Shown one piece after another: positions 5,181-8,046 of a DNA stretch of 8,046 bases. How positions within the stretch are numbered: position 1 is the first letter of the stretch; every line of letters begins with the position of its first letter. The notes under the pieces were generated by a model that saw only the letters and a program-made list of their open reading frames with translations, searched no databases and was not told the origin of the DNA. The stretch spans positions 1-8,046 of the forward strand of contig DBNV01000085.1 of assembly GCA_002299865.1 (NCBI GenBank). Reading direction: 5' to 3'. This DNA is from Desulfonatronaceae bacterium UBA663. GTDB taxonomy: Bacteria; Desulfobacterota; Desulfovibrionia; Desulfovibrionales; Desulfonatronaceae. The translations under genes were made by a program, and so were the position numbers.

Positions 5181-6220
5181 TACCCCTTCTCTCCGATCAC
5201 CGCGCCGGCCAGCACTTGGCCTTGTCCCGAATAGATCACGGCCAGTTGTCCGGGAACCGGGAGGTCGCTGGACGGCGGCAATGTCAGCCGCGGCCAGGAT
5301 TGCAGAATCTCATCGACCGGGCCGATGGCCGCCGGTTGCTGGCGATAGCGGGTCTGGACGTAGAGGTCCTGCGGCCAGTCGGCCATGGGCACGAGCAGGT
5401 TGATCCGCTCCAAAAGACACGACCCGCCCCGCAAATCATGGCGCAGACCGACCACCAGCCGGTTGTCCCGTCGATCCTTGGACAAAACGTACACCGGCTC
5501 GCTCCAGGCGATGTTCAATCCTCGACGCTGACCAATGGTATATTTCCATAAACCTTGATGCGTCCCGATCCTGGTTCCATCCGGCAGGACTACGGGGCCG
5601 GGGCTTGCGACCGGCTCGGCCCCGCGGGCCCCGACAAAATCCCGATAATCGCCGGGAATGAAACAGACTTCCTGGCTTTCCTCAGGCAACGCCGGAACAA
5701 GCCCCATCTTTTCGAGCAGGGGCAAAACATCACTTTTAAGTCGGGTCGCTAGAGGAAAGGCCGCATGGCGCAGTTGCTCCAAGGTCAGCAACGCCAAAAA
5801 GTAGCTCTGATCCTTGCGTTGATCCGCGCCGCGCCACAGTTCTGGCCCGGCCCAGCCAAGCCTGAGCCCGGCGTAATGCCCGGTGGCCAGGGTCTGGGCC
5901 CCGTGCGTGCGGGCGAAATCCAGAAGCAAACCGAATTTAATCCGGGCATTGCACCAGGCGCATGGATTGGGGGTCAATCCGTCCAGATAGCCCCGCGTAT
6001 AGGGGGTGATGACCAGTTCGTCAAACTGGCCACACAGGTCGGCGATCCGCAGTTCCACGCCGAGGATGCGGCAGTTTTCATGCAAGACGGCGAGGATGTC
6101 GTCCGGGGTCTTTCTGGCCAGGAAGGCATGGACTGCCAGGGGGGCTTGGCCCGCCTGCCGCAACAGTGCCAGGGCCAACAGACTGTCGCGGCCCCCGCTG
6201 ACTGCGACGGCAGTGCGCAT
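5180..6220 (-). CDS. mnmA: tRNA-specific 2-thiouridylase MnmA
   Basis: A 346-residue ATP-dependent thiouridylase that makes s2U34 at the wobble position of Lys, Glu and Gln tRNAs. The PP-loop is SGGRDS at 8-13, where the usual form is SGGVDS. The catalytic cysteine pair is Cys87 in TPNPCAWCNARIKFG and Cys186 in ESQEVCFIPGDYRDF. TGHYA (113-117), RKDQSYFL (135-142) and THQGLWKYTIGQRRGL (220-235) are all in place, and the C-terminal beta-barrel runs from about 210. The start is forced: an in-frame TAA lies three codons upstream. Its ribosome site, GGGAG, is 12 bases away, longer than ideal. It follows gatA after 16 bases and overlaps mtaB by one base. It is slightly shorter than the Escherichia coli-type enzyme, mainly near the N-terminus. 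Confidence 0.93.
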   Translation of the reverse strand: MRTAVAVSGGRDSLLALALLRQAGQAPLAVHAFLARKTPDDILAVLHENCRILGVELRIADLCGQFDELVITPYTRGYLDGLTPNPCAWCNARIKFGLLLDFARTHGAQTLATGHYAGLRLGWAGPELWRGADQRKDQSYFLALLTLEQLRHAAFPLATRLKSDVLPLLEKMGLVPALPEESQEVCFIPGDYRDFVGARGAEPVASPGPVVLPDGTRIGTHQGLWKYTIGQRRGLNIAWSEPVYVLSKDRRDNRLVVGLRHDLRGGSCLLERINLLVPMADWPQDLYVQTRYRQQPAAIGPVDEILQSWPRLTLPPSSDLPVPGQLAVIYSGQGQVLAGAVIGEKG

Positions 6221-6236
6221 GGAATGTGTTTACTCC

Positions 6237-7706
6237 CTAAGGCATGGACAGAGTCGGAAGGTTTTGCTCCAGGACATGGGCGGCCTGCAGAAGCAAGCCT
6301 TCGCTGAACCTTGGACTGATGACCTGCAACCCCACGGGCAAGCCGCTGTCGGCACCCAGCCCCACGGGCAGGCTTAAGCCGGGCAGACCAGCCAAATTCA
6401 GAGGAATGGTGAAGATGTCGCTTAAATACATGGTCAAAGGATCATCCAACCTCTCTCCCAGACCGAAGGCCGTTGTCGGGGAAACCGGACCGCAGAGCAG
6501 ATCGCATTTTTCAAACGCCGTGAAAAAATCCTGCTGAATCAGCCGGCGCACCTGCGCGGCCTTTCTGTAGTAGGCGTCGTAATACCCCGAGGACAGGGCG
6601 AACGTACCCAGCATGATCCGCCGCTGGACCTCCTCGCCAAAGCCCTGACTGCGCGAAGAGCGGTACATCTCGATCAGTTCCTTGGCCCGCCCGTCACGGA
6701 AGCCGTACCGGATGCCGTCGAAACGAGCCAGGTTGGAGCTGGCCTCGGCCGTGGCCACAATGTAGTACACCGCCACGGCATAAGCCGTATGCGGCAGAGA
6801 CACGGGCACGCACTTAGCACCCAGGGCTTCGGCCCGGGCGACCGCCTCCCGGCAGGCTGCGGCCACTTCCGCGTCCACGCCCTCTCCCCAGTATTCCTCG
6901 GGCAGGCCGATGGTCAGCCCGGCCAGATCCTCGCGCTTAGCCAGCAGGGCCGGGTAATCCGGCACGGATGCGTCCACGCTGGTGGAATCCTTGGGGTCGT
7001 GCCCGGCAATGACCTTGAGCAGCAGCGCCGTATCCTCGACGGTGCGCGCCATGGGGCCGACCTGATCCAGGGACGAGGCATAGGCCACCAGTCCGTAGCG
7101 GGAGACCCGGCCGTACGTGGGCTTCAGGCCCACCAGGCCGCAAAAAGAGGCCGGTTGTCGGATGGAGCCGCCCGTATCCGTACCCAGGGCGCCGAAAACC
7201 ATGCGTGCGGCCACGGCCGCGGCTGATCCGCCGCTGGAGCCGCCGGGGACCTTGTCCAGGTTCCAGGGATTCCTGGTCGGACCAAAAGCCGAATTCTCCG
7301 TGGAAGAGCCCATGGCGAATTCATCCATGTTCAGTTTTCCCAGAACTACGGCCCCGGCATCCTTCAGTTTCTCCACGGCCGCAGCATCAAAACACGGGAC
7401 ATAATCCTTAAGCATCCTGGACCCGCACGTGGTCCTCGCCCCTTTGGCGCTGAGCACGTCCTTCACCGCCACAGGCACGCCCCACAGCGGCCGGCCCTGC
7501 AACACATCCGGCCCCGGCCCTTTGGCGTCCATGCTCCGGGCCAGGGCCAGGGCCTGTTCATCCAGGCGGGTGATGAAGGCATGAATGGACGGCTCCAAGG
7601 CATCGATACGCTCCAGGCAGGCCTGGACCACCGTCTCCACTTGCGTCTCACCATTGGCCAGCCGACGCCGGATCGAGGACAGGGTTTCCGTACGGATATC
7701 CAGCAT
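6237..7706 (-). CDS. gatA: Glu-tRNA(Gln)/Asp-tRNA(Asn) amidotransferase subunit A
   Basis: The amidase subunit of GatCAB. It releases ammonia from glutamine, which is used to convert mischarged Glu-tRNA(Gln) and/or Asp-tRNA(Asn). Counting from the ATG at 7706 the protein has 489 residues, the usual length. The Ser-cisSer-Lys triad is visible: Lys82 in VAVKDVL, Ser157 in PGGSSGGSAAAVAA and Ser181 in TDTGGSIRQPA. Also conserved are GKLNMDEFAMGSSTENSAFG and GLVGLKPTYGRVSRYG. The start was chosen because AAGGA (7717-7713) lies six bases upstream. An in-frame TTG at 7733 and ATG at 7724 would give a longer N-terminus without support. gatC lies 23 bases upstream and mnmA 16 bases downstream. gatB is not in the window and must be elsewhere. 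Confidence 0.96.
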   Translation of the reverse strand: MLDIRTETLSSIRRRLANGETQVETVVQACLERIDALEPSIHAFITRLDEQALALARSMDAKGPGPDVLQGRPLWGVPVAVKDVLSAKGARTTCGSRMLKDYVPCFDAAAVEKLKDAGAVVLGKLNMDEFAMGSSTENSAFGPTRNPWNLDKVPGGSSGGSAAAVAARMVFGALGTDTGGSIRQPASFCGLVGLKPTYGRVSRYGLVAYASSLDQVGPMARTVEDTALLLKVIAGHDPKDSTSVDASVPDYPALLAKREDLAGLTIGLPEEYWGEGVDAEVAAACREAVARAEALGAKCVPVSLPHTAYAVAVYYIVATAEASSNLARFDGIRYGFRDGRAKELIEMYRSSRSQGFGEEVQRRIMLGTFALSSGYYDAYYRKAAQVRRLIQQDFFTAFEKCDLLCGPVSPTTAFGLGERLDDPLTMYLSDIFTIPLNLAGLPGLSLPVGLGADSGLPVGLQVISPRFSEGLLLQAAHVLEQNLPTLSMP

Positions 7707-7709
7707 GGT

Positions 7710-7717
7710 CCTTCCTT
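7710..7717 (-). promoter_or_regulatory. Shine-Dalgarno site deciding the gatA start
   Basis: AAGGAAGG on the minus strand lies just before the ATG at 7706 and after the gatC stop. It supports MLDIRTETL as the N-terminus over the longer in-frame alternatives. Confidence 0.7.
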
Positions 7718-7729
7718 GGTGCATGAACG

Positions 7730-8017
7730 TCAACCGACAATCCGGGGCACGACGAAAAATCGGCCGTCGCTGTCCGGAGCATTGGCCAGCAATGCTTGTC
7801 TGTCGAACTCCTTGCGCTCCACGTCCTCGCGAAAAACCGTGGCATGCGTCACTGGAGAGTACAGCGGCTCAATGTCGCCGGTGTCCACTGCGCTCAGGGT
7901 ATGGATATAGGCAAGAATATCGTTGAACCGGCCCACAAACTGTTCAACCTTGTCCGGGAAAAGGCGCAATCTGGCCAATACGGCGACCTTTTCGACCTCA
8001 GCGATGGAAATGCTCAT
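7730..8017 (-). CDS. gatC: Glu-tRNA(Gln)/Asp-tRNA(Asn) amidotransferase subunit C
   Basis: A 95-residue small subunit that stabilises GatA and bridges it to GatB in the amidotransferase. It begins MSISIAEVEKVAVLARLRLF, the family's N-terminal helix. The middle carries the FNDILAYIHTLSAVDTGDIEPLYSP-type segment (broken here by my limit into FNDILAYIHTL and DTGDIEPLYSP), and the end is GRFFVVPRIVG, the typical GatC tail. The start at 8017 has GGAG (8028-8025) seven bases upstream; a longer TTG start at 8038 is less likely. It is the first gene of the run seen here, but only 29 bases lie upstream, so the operon promoter or an earlier gene may be outside the window. Confidence 0.94.
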   Translation of the reverse strand: MSISIAEVEKVAVLARLRLFPDKVEQFVGRFNDILAYIHTLSAVDTGDIEPLYSPVTHATVFREDVERKEFDRQALLANAPDSDGRFFVVPRIVG

Positions 8018-8046
8018 GCAATGGCTCCGTGCAGGCAAAGCCCGCA

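Noticed and set aside
1..8046. tRNA or rRNA genes, CRISPR arrays, complete insertion sequences, riboswitches
   Set aside because: None was seen on reading either strand: no cloverleaf with a conserved T-arm, no regularly spaced repeats, no transposase motif and no recognisable riboswitch core.

Overview
The window looks like part of a chromosome from a sulfate-reducing deltaproteobacterium, most likely Desulfovibrionales. This rests on moderately high GC, the style of the MnmA and MtaB proteins, and the remnant of an FmdE-family gene beside an ABC-transporter ATPase. The placement is an inference from sequence style; no rRNA or other marker is present.

Right two thirds (about 1772-8017, all minus strand): a compact housekeeping run reading right to left, gatC, gatA, mnmA, mtaB, a membrane-anchored GspN/AsmA-like protein, then a site-2-protease-type membrane metalloprotease with CBS domains. 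The first five are packed with gaps of 23, 16, -1 and 22 bases and probably form one operon. The first four concern translation quality: GatCA (with a GatB not in this window) corrects Glu-tRNA(Gln) and/or Asp-tRNA(Asn), MnmA thiolates wobble U34, and MtaB methylthiolates t6A37. The metalloprotease follows a 159-base gap holding three dyad symmetries, so it may have its own promoter.

Middle strip (about 1100-1770): lower GC and decayed. On the plus strand a plausible promoter and ribosome site lead into a 52-codon chimeric ORF whose C-terminal half is the tail of a FecE/BtuD-type ABC ATPase. An FmdE-family gene follows, with its whole middle deleted, leaving about 29 N-terminal codons joined out of frame to the last 30 codons. 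This is the scar of a metal-uptake type operon.

Left end (1-1096, minus strand): accessory defence-type genes. A Phd/YefM antitoxin and a PIN-family toxin overlap by ATGA. They are followed by a long RNA-type hairpin and the N-terminus of a large site-specific DNA methyltransferase of the type III Mod-like class. That gene carries a one-base frameshift at codon 20 and runs off the left edge.

The most notable observations are the two gene scars (a nearly base-resolved fmdE deletion junction and the chimeric ABC ORF), the frameshifted methyltransferase behind a toxin-antitoxin pair, and the 45-base hairpin whose internal pairs favour the minus-strand RNA. I see no convincing novel multi-gene system here.
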